15,917 nt of DNA from Clostridiaceae bacterium (GCA_016292455.1 JAEDIL010000038.1:1-15917), one strand, 5' to 3'; positions 1 to 7,768 are shown, numbered from the stretch's first letter. Numbers and translations are program-made. Notes: generated by a model not told the origin, from the letters alone.

Positions 1-70
1 AATCTCGGGTTCCTTTTCATCGTTGTTTAATTTTCAAGGTTCATTCTCTGCTCCCTTAGTTGGAAACAGC
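1..70 (-). other. probable rRNA operon leader (transcribed leftward)
   Basis: On the minus strand, the sequence downstream of the promoter at 77-105 contains GAACCTTGAAAATTAAAC (plus-strand 25-42). This resembles the CTTGAAAA-CTAAAC-type motif common in rRNA leaders and spacers of Firmicutes. No start codon with a ribosome binding site follows it inside the window. I infer that a 16S gene begins beyond the left edge; no rRNA sequence is visible here, so a tRNA or other stable-RNA operon remains possible. Confidence 0.5.
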
Positions 71-76
71 TTTGCT

Positions 77-105
77 ATTCTATCACGCCGCTTCGCAAAA
101 GTCAA
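77..105 (-). promoter_or_regulatory. strong sigma-A promoter with UP-like A/T tract, probably for rRNA
   Basis: Read on the minus strand, -35 TTGACT (plus 100-105) and -10 TAGAAT (plus 77-82) are exactly 17 bp apart. Immediately upstream, plus 120-145 is an almost pure A/T tract, like an UP element. Near-consensus boxes, an A/T-rich upstream tract and a rRNA-like leader together suggest a stable-RNA promoter. Transcription would start near position 70 and run leftward, away from oriC. Confidence 0.75.
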
Positions 106-302
106 GCGTTTTTCAGAACTTTTTTAAAAAAATTTTTTATTTTTTGCGAAAAAGCTTTTCTGACTTCGTTGCGCCGGTTCTGCACAGATTTCAGACCTTT
201 GCAAAACGTTGAAGAAGCGCGGGTACGAACAGTACAGACCAAAACAGCCAAAGAAAAACCAAGCGCCTGCGTATTCCAGAAGAACCACACAAACGCTTTT
301 GC

Positions 303-1151
303 TCACTCGCTTTCGCTGAACCGTTCAAGCAACGGCGAGTATGCTGCAATATCCATTGCGGAAATGTCGGTGCTGACAAGGTTCACAATTTCATAGTACC
401 TTTTTTCAACCGTTTCTTCGCCCTCATTCACAAATGAAAGTCTGAGAAAGCGCAGCAGCAGCTCAGTCAGTTCTTCGCTTTCCTCAGCGAGGTTGTCGCA
501 GAGGTAGATGAAATACTTTTCAAGATTCTCGGCAGTAAAGGTCTGTGTTCCCTTTTCTATTATATAGCTGACGCCCCTGTAATCGTGCCTGACTTCGTTT
601 CTGACATCAACGGTCTGCTCAGGGAAAAGCTTCAGCAACGGAAACAGGTTGCTTTCGTCAATGATGACGTAGCGGTCAATATTTACTCCGCAGGCGCGGA
701 CTGCGTAAATCAATCCGTCCTTTCCGGTGTTTTCGAAATGCCCGGCGATTGTTTCCCTTGAAGAAGAGACCGAACAGACCTGCCCGGTAGGTATATACGT
801 GATGTCAACACTGCCGTTTTTGCTGTCTGCCGTTACGCAAGCAAGCAGGCGGATGCTGCGCGATTCTTCGTTGCAGACGGCAAGAAGAAAACTGCCCTTC
901 ATGTTCTCTGCTGTGCTGCTCAGAGCCGCAGCGTAAACAGCGCTTTCATCGGCAGTCGTTTCCCCGGAGTCCGCGTTCTTTTCGGAAACAAGGATTACAA
1001 CGGAACCCAGCATTATCAAAGCAACAACGCAGACAAAAACCGTGATAAGCTTTCTGTTGCTCAGAAGTCTGCCGAATTTGTCCTCACGGCGCATATCGGC
1101 ATGAGTCTTTTCATTTTCAACCAGAAATTTATTCAAAAAATCCAACTTCAT
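303..1151 (-). CDS. single-pass membrane protein with degenerate LytR-CpsA-Psr (LCP)-like domain
   Basis: 282 aa. A basic cytoplasmic N-terminus (1-34) is followed by one transmembrane segment (about 35-55) and an extracellular domain of about 225 residues. The order of elements from about 86 to 215 recalls LCP proteins: SFLLAV, then a strand ending in YIP, then GLIYAVRACGVNIDRYVIID, then QTVDV, then a YIIEKGTQTF-like segment. LCP enzymes attach wall polymers to peptidoglycan using conserved Arg and Asp residues that bind pyrophosphate. Here the usual RSDT is replaced by RSIRLLACV and the usual PRD after the IP by IPTGQ, so catalysis looks lost. The C-terminal part (about 225-282) is not recognised. 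The start is supported by AAAAGGTG upstream and by the strong promoter at 1239-1267. It stands alone, pointing away from the M23 gene. The family call is an inference from motif layout; the safe name is membrane protein of unknown function. Confidence 0.55.
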   Translation of the reverse strand: MKLDFLNKFLVENEKTHADMRREDKFGRLLSNRKLITVFVCVVALIMLGSVVILVSEKNADSGETTADESAVYAAALSSTAENMKGSFLLAVCNEESRSIRLLACVTADSKNGSVDITYIPTGQVCSVSSSRETIAGHFENTGKDGLIYAVRACGVNIDRYVIIDESNLFPLLKLFPEQTVDVRNEVRHDYRGVSYIIEKGTQTFTAENLEKYFIYLCDNLAEESEELTELLLRFLRLSFVNEGEETVEKRYYEIVNLVSTDISAMDIAAYSPLLERFSESE

Positions 1152-1238
1152 TTTTTCACCTTTTCAATCCGCACATTTCCCCGGGACAGACCGGGTGAGC
1201 TGTGCCGGAAGCTTTTTCGGTATGCATAAAGCAAGCGT

Positions 1239-1267
1239 ATTCTAACATACGGCACGATAATTGTCAA
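1239..1267 (-). promoter_or_regulatory. sigma-A promoter of the LCP-like gene
   Basis: On the minus strand, -35 TTGACA (plus 1262-1267, perfect consensus) and -10 TAGAAT (plus 1239-1244) have a 17-bp spacer. This leaves a 5' untranslated region of about 80 nt before the ATG at 1151. Confidence 0.8.
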
Positions 1268-1344
1268 ATTACGGTAATTTGTCTGCTTTTTTCGTGGTTT
1301 ATTTTTTAAAAATCGGAAATAAAATTGTGCGTGGAGAAGCAGAC

Positions 1345-1373
1345 TTGATTTTTAAGCTGAAATTTAGTATAAT
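1345..1373 (+). promoter_or_regulatory. sigma-A promoter of the M23 peptidase gene, followed by a 5' UTR hairpin
   Basis: -35 TTGATT (1345-1350) and -10 TATAAT (1368-1373) have a 17-bp spacer. Transcription should start near 1380. The leader then contains a small hairpin, CGGGC (1395-1399) with GCCCG (1408-1412) around a T-rich loop. The 320-bp gap 1152-1471 holds only this and the divergent promoter at 1239-1267; I see no gene in it. Confidence 0.75.
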
Positions 1374-1471
1374 AATCTAAATTATGTGTAATTGCGGGCG
1401 TTTTTTTGCCCGTCCGAAAGCAGGTAATACGGTCTCTTTCAATAAATATTTACGGAAGGATGTGTTCCGAA

Positions 1472-2734
1472 ATGAAAAGAACTCTTGCTCTTTTTCTGAG
1501 TCTGACCCTCCTTTTCCTGTCAGCTTTCTGCGTGTTTCCGACAACAACCGTCTATGCGGCAACTCAGCAGGAGCTTCAACAGCAGATTGACGAGCTGAAC
1601 GGAAAGATTTCAGACAACAAAGAAAAGCTCAACGAGCTTGAAAGCAAGAAGAAAAAGAACGAAGAATATCTGGCAACCCTTGAAAGCCAGATTGAAGCCG
1701 TTCAGATTAAAGCAAATGCAATTGAATCCCAGATTAAAGTTATTGACGCGGAGATTGCCGCTTTTGACAAACAGCTTAAAAAGCTCGCCAACGAAATTTC
1801 CGACATCAGGCAGGAAATTGCGGAAAACCGTGATAATATTGAAAGCACAAAAGATGAGCTTTCGTCCCTGCTTCGCTCGTCATACATAAACGGCGACCGC
1901 TCCGTTATTGAACTGTTCATGGGCTCGCATAACCTTGCAAGTCTTCTGACTCACCTTGAATGGATGAAGCGTACCTCGGAAAACGAAAAGAAGGTTATTG
2001 ACGATTTTACCGCAAAAATCAAAAAACTCAAAGCCTCGCAGGAAAAGCTTCAGGAAAAGCAGGAAGAGGTTGAGGAAACCAGGCAGAAAAGCGTGGACAA
2101 AAAAGCTGAGCTGAAAGAAAAAAAGGACGAATACTCCGCGACCGCAAATCAGCTTGAAAGCAGCCAGAAAAAAGTCACCGCACTGATTGATGAAATTGAC
2201 CAGAGCAGTGCGCTTTACCAGAGCTATATCAAAAAGCTTCAGGCTCAGAAAGCGGCGGCTGACGCGGAAATTGACAGAATTATCAAGCAAAACGCTTCAA
2301 CCAACTCCTCTCCGCAGCCGAATATTTCTTCAAACGCAAGCTGGGTATTCCCGGTTTCAAGAAGCTGCTATATCAGCAGCGGCTACGGCTACCGCGACGC
2401 TTCAATTTCGGGCTGGGGCTTCCATGGCGGAATTGACATTACGGGCGGCGGCTTTATGGGCGCGGCAATTTACGCAACAAGAGGCGGAACGGTCATCGCC
2501 GCAAATTACAGCACAGTGGGCTACGGCAACTATGTTATCATTGACCACGGCGACGGCTTCTCCTCGCTTTACGGTCACTGCTCGTCACTCGCCGTTTCAG
2601 CCGGTCAGTCCGTAAGCAAAGGACAGTACATTGCAAGTGCAGGCAACACCGGAAATTCAACCGGACCTCATCTGCATTTTGAAATCCGCTACAACGGAGC
2701 GAAACAGAATCCTCTTAACTATGTTTCGGGCTGA
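1472..2734 (+). CDS. secreted coiled-coil M23 family peptidoglycan endopeptidase (PcsB/EnvC type)
   Basis: 420 aa. A signal peptide (about 1-29, cleavage after VYA) precedes a long charged coiled coil (about 30-280, rich in Lys, Glu and Gln), a Ser/Asn/Pro-rich linker, and a C-terminal LytM/M23 domain. Zinc and catalytic residues are present: HGGID (H318, D322), YGH (H369) and PHLHFE (H400, H402), so the enzyme should be active. The layout matches PcsB/CwlO/EnvC-like hydrolases, which cut peptide cross-links during growth or division and often depend on FtsEX; no ftsEX is present here, so that partner is only inferred. I chose the ATG at 1472 because it opens a clean signal peptide and has AAGGA 11 nt upstream. 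An in-frame ATG at 1460 has the Shine-Dalgarno touching it and would add four residues. It is monocistronic with its own promoter and terminator. Confidence 0.9.
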   Translation: MKRTLALFLSLTLLFLSAFCVFPTTTVYAATQQELQQQIDELNGKISDNKEKLNELESKKKKNEEYLATLESQIEAVQIKANAIESQIKVIDAEIAAFDKQLKKLANEISDIRQEIAENRDNIESTKDELSSLLRSSYINGDRSVIELFMGSHNLASLLTHLEWMKRTSENEKKVIDDFTAKIKKLKASQEKLQEKQEEVEETRQKSVDKKAELKEKKDEYSATANQLESSQKKVTALIDEIDQSSALYQSYIKKLQAQKAAADAEIDRIIKQNASTNSSPQPNISSNASWVFPVSRSCYISSGYGYRDASISGWGFHGGIDITGGGFMGAAIYATRGGTVIAANYSTVGYGNYVIIDHGDGFSSLYGHCSSLAVSAGQSVSKGQYIASAGNTGNSTGPHLHFEIRYNGAKQNPLNYVSG

Positions 2735-2753
2735 GTTTTCGCAATAATCGGTT

Positions 2754-2796
2754 AAACCGGACGCAAAGACTTTTGTCTTTTGATCCGGTTTTTTTG
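2754..2796 (+). terminator. rho-independent terminator after the M23 gene
   Basis: The outer stem AAACCGGA (2754-2761) pairs with TCCGGTTT (2784-2791). An inner stem AAAGAC (2765-2770) pairs with GTCTTT (2775-2780) around a TTTT loop. A T tract follows. It lies 20 bp after the stop codon. Confidence 0.9.
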
Positions 2797-2943
2797 TTTT
2801 CAATATTCATAAACAAATGATAAATATTCAGACAAAACACAGCAAGACGGCACAGAAAGAAAAATTTTCAAGCATTGCAACAATATGCGCATTAAACGAC
2901 TCTAATACTGTGAAAACGGATTTCCATAAAGGAGGAACATACC

Positions 2944-3714
2944 ATGAAAAACAGAAAGACCGTATCAATTATTGCTGCAATCTGCCTCTTTGCTCTCATG
3001 ATACCGCTTTTCTGCGGCTGTTCGGCAAAAGCAGACAACGAAAATGAAAACGCTATCAAAAGTGAATCCACCATCGGCGGTGAAATTGTTTCAGTCAGAA
3101 ACGGCGAGCTGCTTGTTTCGTCGGACAGCGGACTTTACTTCGTTTCAAATGATGAAAAAACCGTTTTTTCAAAAAAGGGGAGAGGATTTGAAAAAAGTGA
3201 GCTCAGACCCGGAATGGCAGTTCAGATAGGCTACAACGGCATCGTTCAGGAAACCTATCCGGCGATGGTATATGCTGAGCAAATCAATGTTACGGCAGAA
3301 GAGGGAAGCAAAATCAATCTTTATGCCGAAGCACTGAAACACATCATTGAAGAAAACGAACGCCCGCAAATGAAAACAGTCAAAACAATTGCGCTTGACT
3401 TTACCGAGCTTTCAGACCTTTCGGACAAACAGAAAGATGCGCTTGAATATCTAATGACCGGATATTTCATGCAGAAATCAAACGCTGAACTGATAAGAAG
3501 CAGCTATCAGGAGCTTCTTAAAGACGGCAGACTCACGAAAGACGGTGAATTTGAGGACGGCGTAATCTTTTCAATCGGAAACAACGAAGGTAAAAAGAGC
3601 TTTTTCGTTTCGCAGAACTGGGCGGCTCTCAACGGTGACGGTTGCAAAGACTGCACAGCGAAGTTCAGAAACGGGGAGTGGGAGATTAAATATGACGGTC
3701 TCTGGATAAGCTGA
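2944..3714 (+). CDS. predicted lipoprotein with YobA/DUF3221-like N-terminal domain and unassigned C-terminal domain
   Basis: 256 aa, preceded by an excellent AAAGGAGGAAC site. The N-terminus (1-26) has a KNRK basic start, a hydrophobic core and a lipobox-like FCGC, so Cys26 is the likely lipidated residue; the -3 Phe is less usual than Leu. Residues about 40-115 form a small beta-rich domain with GGEIVSVRNGELLVSS, then ELRPGMAVQIGYNG, then ETYPA, a layout like YobA/DUF3221 proteins of Gram-positive bacteria. Residues about 120-256 are not recognised. They include a helical stretch, VSQNWAALNGDG, a CKDC pair (C234, C237), and an end in GEWEIKYDGLWIS, so they may form a second secreted domain. 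It should be anchored on the outer face of the membrane. Function unknown. No convincing promoter was found in the gap from 2797 to 2943, so read-through past the terminator or a weak promoter are both open. Confidence 0.7.
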   Translation: MKNRKTVSIIAAICLFALMIPLFCGCSAKADNENENAIKSESTIGGEIVSVRNGELLVSSDSGLYFVSNDEKTVFSKKGRGFEKSELRPGMAVQIGYNGIVQETYPAMVYAEQINVTAEEGSKINLYAEALKHIIEENERPQMKTVKTIALDFTELSDLSDKQKDALEYLMTGYFMQKSNAELIRSSYQELLKDGRLTKDGEFEDGVIFSIGNNEGKKSFFVSQNWAALNGDGCKDCTAKFRNGEWEIKYDGLWIS

Positions 3715-3758
3715 AAATACTTTTTTTTCGGCAAAGAACAAAAGAAAATAAAAAAAAT

Positions 3759-3800
3759 AAAGGCTGCTGCGGCTCGGGTTTCCGGGCTGCAACAGCCTTT
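3759..3800. terminator. terminator between the convergent lipoprotein gene and glg operon
   Basis: AAAGGCTGCTGC (3759-3770) pairs with GCAACAGCCTTT (3789-3800) with one mismatch, giving a long GC-rich stem. On the minus strand it is followed by a long T-rich run (complement of the A tract at 3745-3758), so it is strong for the glg operon. On the plus strand only a short TTTT follows, so it may also work there but more weakly. Confidence 0.85.
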
Positions 3801-3807
3801 TCCGTTA

Positions 3808-5235
3808 TCAGTCTTTGACAAGCTGACGGTACATTTTGATATATTCGTTTGAGCTTCTGCCCCAGCTGAAATCACATTCCATTGCGCGTCTGACAAGCTC
3901 TTCCCAGTGCGGCTTGTTATAATAGGCGGCAAGGGAGCGGCGGATGGCGTCAAGCATGTCATGGGCATTATACGTCTTGAAAGTGAAGCCGTTGCCCTTT
4001 CCGTCGCCGCTGTCAGTGATTGAGTCGCGCAGACCGCCTGTTTCGCGGACAATCGGTACTGTTCCGTAGCGCAAAGCAACCATCTGCGAAAGACCGCAGG
4101 GCTCACTCTTTGACGGCATAAGGAACAAATCGGCGGCGGAATAAATTTTGTGTGCAAGCGACGGAACAAAGCCGATTCTTACGGCAATCTTGCCGGGATA
4201 GCGGTTGCACAGCTCGCGGAAATAATTCTCATACTGCCAGTCGCCCGAACCGACAACAACAACCTGAACATCGGTTGTTGAAAGAAACTCGTCAAAAATA
4301 CACTTGACAAGGTCGAGTCCCTTGTGGGAAACAAGGCGGGAAACAAGACCGATCATCGGAACATCGGCGCGGACGGGGAGTCCCATGTTTTCCTGAAGAA
4401 TCCTTTTGTTTTCCGCTTTGCCCTCCCTGACCGTTTCAACAGTGTAATTCTTTTCAATCATTTTGTCGGTTTCCGGGTCATAACCCTCGGTATCAATTCC
4501 GTTGAGTATGCCCTGCAATTTCCATTGACGCGCTCTGAGAATTGTGTCAAGACCGTGGCTGTACCACGGGTCAAGGATTTCCTGCGCGTATGACGGAGAA
4601 ACGGTCGTAACCTTGTCGGCACATTCAATTGCACCTTTCATGAAGTTTACGTCGCCGTCATACTCAACAATTCCGGAATCCTCCTGTTTCAGACCGATAA
4701 CGTCTCCGACAAGGTCCATTCCGTATGTGCCCTGATACTGAATGTTATGAATTGTGAAAACGGTTTTGATTCCCTGGTACCACGGGTCTTTGCTGTACAT
4801 TGTGGTATAGAAAACGGGAGTCAGCGCGCTCTGCCAGTCATTGCAGTGAATAATGTCCGGCTTGAAGTCGATATGCGGAAGAATTTCAAGAACGGCTCTT
4901 GAAAAGAAAGTGAAGCGTTCCGCGTCATCGTAATGACCGTAGATTGTTCCGCGCTTGAAATAATACTGATTGTCAATAAGGTAATATATTACGCCCTTAT
5001 ACTTAGCCTGAAAAACTCCGCAATATTGCCTTCTCCATGCAACCGGAACGGAAATGCTTGTGATAAAGGTCATTGTGTCTTTGAGTTCCTGACTGATTGT
5101 GTCATAAAGCGGCATCACAACACGGCAGCCGATGAGCCTTTTTCTCAACGCCTGCGGCAGTGAGCCGGCAACGTCTCCGAGTCCGCCGCTGGCAATGAAC
5201 GGCTGTGCTTCGGAAGCAACGAACAAAACTTTCAT
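3808..5235 (-). CDS. glgA: glycogen synthase (ADP-glucose type, GT5)
   Basis: 475 aa, the usual length for bacterial GlgA. It transfers glucose from ADP-glucose to the non-reducing end of an alpha-1,4-glucan in the cytoplasm. The N-terminal Rossmann domain opens MKVLFVASEAQPF and has SGGLGDVAGSLPQAL. The C-terminal domain has LVSRLVSHKGLDL and the donor-site SKSEPCGLSQMVALRYGTVPIVRETGGL. One oddity is that the residue matching Lys15 of the KTGGL motif of E. coli GlgA is Ala15 (IASGGL). The start is the ATG at 5235 with AAAGGAGAAC just upstream; an in-frame TTG at 5256 overlaps that site and is unlikely. It is the last gene of glgBCDA, separated from glgD by 147 bp that contain a small hairpin and a 25-nt tandem element shared with the gyrB leader. 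A terminator lies just after the stop. Confidence 0.95.
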   Translation of the reverse strand: MKVLFVASEAQPFIASGGLGDVAGSLPQALRKRLIGCRVVMPLYDTISQELKDTMTFITSISVPVAWRRQYCGVFQAKYKGVIYYLIDNQYYFKRGTIYGHYDDAERFTFFSRAVLEILPHIDFKPDIIHCNDWQSALTPVFYTTMYSKDPWYQGIKTVFTIHNIQYQGTYGMDLVGDVIGLKQEDSGIVEYDGDVNFMKGAIECADKVTTVSPSYAQEILDPWYSHGLDTILRARQWKLQGILNGIDTEGYDPETDKMIEKNYTVETVREGKAENKRILQENMGLPVRADVPMIGLVSRLVSHKGLDLVKCIFDEFLSTTDVQVVVVGSGDWQYENYFRELCNRYPGKIAVRIGFVPSLAHKIYSAADLFLMPSKSEPCGLSQMVALRYGTVPIVRETGGLRDSITDSGDGKGNGFTFKTYNAHDMLDAIRRSLAAYYNKPHWEELVRRAMECDFSWGRSSNEYIKMYRQLVKD

Positions 5236-5261
5236 TTTTGTTCTCCTTTCTTTCAAAAGGT

Positions 5262-5286
5262 TATCTGTTATTTTTTATCCGTTATC
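5262..5286 (-). repeat. 25-nt tandem element in the glgA leader, shared with gyrB
   Basis: Read on the minus strand it is GATAACGGATA, then AAA, then AATAACAGATA: two near-identical 11-mers. It matches 23 of 25 bases of the element at 15665-15689 upstream of gyrB, and both differences are transitions. It ends 26 nt before the glgA start codon, just ahead of the ribosome binding site. Function unknown; see findings. Confidence 0.7.
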
Positions 5287-5345
5287 TCAGAACAACTGAT
5301 AATCACCCTTACGGGTACTTTGAAAATATGCGTTTAAACTGTATG

Positions 5346-5363
5346 GACGACCCGTGAGTCGTC
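5346..5363 (-). repeat. small hairpin in the glgD-glgA gap
   Basis: GACGAC (5346-5351) pairs with GTCGTC (5358-5363) around a 6-nt loop. It starts 20 bp after the glgD stop. No T tract follows on the minus strand, so it is more likely an mRNA stability or processing hairpin than a terminator. Confidence 0.5.
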
Positions 5364-5382
5364 TGCGGAACACGGATTTTTG

Positions 5383-6495
5383 TCAAATCGTAATATTCTT
5401 GCCGATATAAACCGGGTAGGTTTCTGCCCCGGAAATTTCGCGGTTCGGTTTTACAACAACATTTTTGTCAAGAATTGCGCAGTTGATTCTTGAACCGGAG
5501 CTGATATAGCTGTCCTGCATGATTACGGAATTTCTGACAACCGCGTCTTCCGCAATGTAAACGCCGCGGAAGAGAATACAGTTTTCAACCGTACCCTTGA
5601 TGACGCAGCCGTCTGCAATGAGCGAATTTGAAGCCTTTGAGCAAACGCCGTAAATTGCCGGAACATCGTCTCTGACCTTGGTATAAATTGTTCTGCCGTT
5701 TTGGAAAAGCTCTTTGCGTTTTCCTGTAAGGAGACTCATGCTGACGTCATAATAGCTTTGAAGCGAATCAATCATTTCGGCAAATTCTTCAATCTTATAG
5801 CCGCGGATGTCAAGAGAGGAAACATTCTTTCCGATTATGTCACGCTCAAAGCGGGTATGTCCCATTGCGGCGGCGCTGTTCATGAGTCTTTCAAGCAGAA
5901 CACGCTTCATGATGACGATATTGAGCGAATAGTTTTTGGCTTCGCTGCCCATTTCGCCGACTGAGGCGCGCGTAATTCTGTCGCCTTCAAGGTCAAAGGT
6001 CATAATGTTCGGAATTGCCGGCTTCACGCCGCGCTTGTAGCCGATGGTAATGTCTGCGCCGGAGGAGATATGAGCGGAAATGAACTGCTCATAGTCAAGG
6101 TTGCAGACAACGTTGCAGTCGCAGAAAAGTACATATTCCTTTGCGCTTTTTGAAATGTAGTTCATCATGCCCTGCAAAGCCTCAAAACGGTGGCTATAAA
6201 CACCGCCATTGCCGTTGAAGTTGAACGGCGGGAGAAGAGTGAGACCGTCGCGTTTTCTTGAAAGGTCCCATGCCTTGCCTGAGCCGAGATGATCCATAAG
6301 CGACTGATAATTGCTTTTTGTGCTGATTCCGACCTTGGTGATTCCGCAATTGACCATTCCCGAAAGGGCAAAGTCAATCAGACGGTATCTTCCGGCAAAC
6401 GGAACGGAGCCCATTGTTCTGACACCGGTCAGCTCGCTGAGATATTCGTCATAGACGTTTGAATAAATTATTCCGAGAACGTTTGAAGCCCGCAT
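5383..6495 (-). CDS. glgD: GlgD, non-catalytic partner of glucose-1-phosphate adenylyltransferase
   Basis: 370 aa. The protein is homologous to GlgC: it has a nucleotidyltransferase-like N-terminal domain with GRYRLIDFALSGMVNCGI and a C-terminal left-handed beta-helix with hexapeptide-like repeats (about 280-365). The nucleotide-binding GGxGxRL signature is missing and reads GIIYSNVYDEYLSEL. In Firmicutes, GlgD pairs with GlgC and changes its activity; that is known for the family and inferred here. I prefer the ATG at 6495, since GGAGG lies 7 nt upstream. A GTG at 6498 is also in frame, but it is only 4 nt from the site. The glgC stop and this ATG share one base (TGATG), so the two are translationally coupled, which fits subunits made in equal amounts. 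Confidence 0.93.
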   Translation of the reverse strand: MRASNVLGIIYSNVYDEYLSELTGVRTMGSVPFAGRYRLIDFALSGMVNCGITKVGISTKSNYQSLMDHLGSGKAWDLSRKRDGLTLLPPFNFNGNGGVYSHRFEALQGMMNYISKSAKEYVLFCDCNVVCNLDYEQFISAHISSGADITIGYKRGVKPAIPNIMTFDLEGDRITRASVGEMGSEAKNYSLNIVIMKRVLLERLMNSAAAMGHTRFERDIIGKNVSSLDIRGYKIEEFAEMIDSLQSYYDVSMSLLTGKRKELFQNGRTIYTKVRDDVPAIYGVCSKASNSLIADGCVIKGTVENCILFRGVYIAEDAVVRNSVIMQDSYISSGSRINCAILDKNVVVKPNREISGAETYPVYIGKNITI

Positions 6496-7712
6496 CACTC
6501 TGCCTCCTTTACATCTTCGTCAATCATTGCTTTTGCGGCAACAGAAGCACCCTTGCCTATTCTGACTTTTTCACCGACAACGGCGATGCCCCAATCGTCA
6601 AAGGCATTGCTCATTGAAGCCGGATCGTTGCCGACATGAGCGTTTTCCTCAATCACGGCGTTTTCAGCGACTATTGAATATTCAACAACTGCACCGGATT
6701 TGATTACCGTTCCGGGCATCACAATCGAGTAGCGTACCGTTGCGCCCTCTTCAACCGTAACGTTGGAGAAAAGGACGGAATAGTCAACTTCGCCGGAGAT
6801 TTCGCAGCCCTCGGCAATCATTGAGTTTTCAACTGCTGCTTTATCCGAAATGAAATGCGGGGGAGCGGCAGCGGTTTTTGAATAGATTTTCCAGCTGTTG
6901 TCCGAAAGGTCAAGGTCAACCTTCGGATTGAGCAGGTCAAGGTTCGCCTCCCAGAGCGAGTCTATTGTTCCGACATCTTTCCAGTAGCCGTCAAACTGAT
7001 AGGCAAAAAGCCTTTCGCCTGCGTTGTGCATTGCAGGAATAACGTCATGACCGAAATCGTTGCCGGAGTCCGGATCGTTTTCATCATCAATGAGATATTT
7101 GCGCAGAACCTTCCAGGTGAAAATATAAACACCCATTGAAGCTTTGTTGCTGCGCGGATTTTTCGGCTTTTCTTCAAACTCGCTGATTGAACCGTCGTCA
7201 TTGACAAACATCAGACCGAAGCGTGAAGCCTCCTCCCAGGGCACTTCGAGCATTGCAATGGTGCAGGAAGCGTTCTTTTCCTTGTGATAAGCGAGCATTT
7301 TCGCATAATCCATTTTGTAGATATGGTCGCCTGAAAGAACAGCAACATATTCAGGATTATAGCGGTCAATGAAATTGATGTTCTGATAGATTGCGTTTGC
7401 TGTTCCCTTATACCACTGCGTACCCTTGATCTGCTGATAGGGGGAAAGAATATGCACTCCGCCGTGAACACGGTCAAGGTCCCACGCTGCGCCGTTGCCG
7501 ATATAATCGTTGAGTTCAAGCGGCTGATACTGAGTGAGAACGCCGACAGTTTCAATTCCGGAGTTGATGCAGTTTGAAAGAGGGAAGTCAATAATTCTGT
7601 ACTTTCCGCCGTAGGGAACGGCAGGCTTTGCAATGTTTTTTGTGAGTATTCCGAGACGGCTTCCCTGTCCGCCGGCAAGAAGCATTGCAAGACATTCGGT
7701 TTTCTTTGCCAT
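6495..7712 (-). CDS. glgC: glucose-1-phosphate adenylyltransferase, catalytic subunit
   Basis: 405 aa. It makes ADP-glucose and pyrophosphate from ATP and glucose-1-phosphate, the committed step of glycogen synthesis. The N-terminal domain has the ATP-binding GGQGSRL (14-20), KPAVPYGGKYRIIDFPLSNCINSG-type sequence, SGDHIYKMDY and EFEEKP, all typical of active enzymes. The C-terminal part (about 295-395) is a beta-helix with repeats such as VVEYSIVAENAVI. The start is fixed by an AGGAGG 8 nt upstream. It follows glgB by 56 bp and overlaps glgD by one base. Allosteric control by sugar phosphates is usual for the family, but the effector cannot be read from the sequence. Confidence 0.96.
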   Translation of the reverse strand: MAKKTECLAMLLAGGQGSRLGILTKNIAKPAVPYGGKYRIIDFPLSNCINSGIETVGVLTQYQPLELNDYIGNGAAWDLDRVHGGVHILSPYQQIKGTQWYKGTANAIYQNINFIDRYNPEYVAVLSGDHIYKMDYAKMLAYHKEKNASCTIAMLEVPWEEASRFGLMFVNDDGSISEFEEKPKNPRSNKASMGVYIFTWKVLRKYLIDDENDPDSGNDFGHDVIPAMHNAGERLFAYQFDGYWKDVGTIDSLWEANLDLLNPKVDLDLSDNSWKIYSKTAAAPPHFISDKAAVENSMIAEGCEISGEVDYSVLFSNVTVEEGATVRYSIVMPGTVIKSGAVVEYSIVAENAVIEENAHVGNDPASMSNAFDDWGIAVVGEKVRIGKGASVAAKAMIDEDVKEAE

Positions 7713-7768
7713 GAAACTCCTCCTTTTTTGTTGACAGCTGAAATATTTATATCAGATTTGTTTTGCTG

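Noticed and set aside
102..290. 62-codon minus-strand frame near the left edge
   Set aside because: It starts at GTG without a ribosome binding site and runs through the A/T tract into the -35 region of the stable-RNA promoter.
2187..2615. 142-codon plus-strand frame
   Set aside because: It lies wholly inside the M23 gene in another frame, and the M23 frame carries the catalytic motifs.
3507..4169. 220-codon open frame on the minus strand
   Set aside because: It overlaps glgA in another frame and runs into the lipoprotein gene on the opposite strand; its composition is shadow-like and it has no ribosome binding site or family motif.
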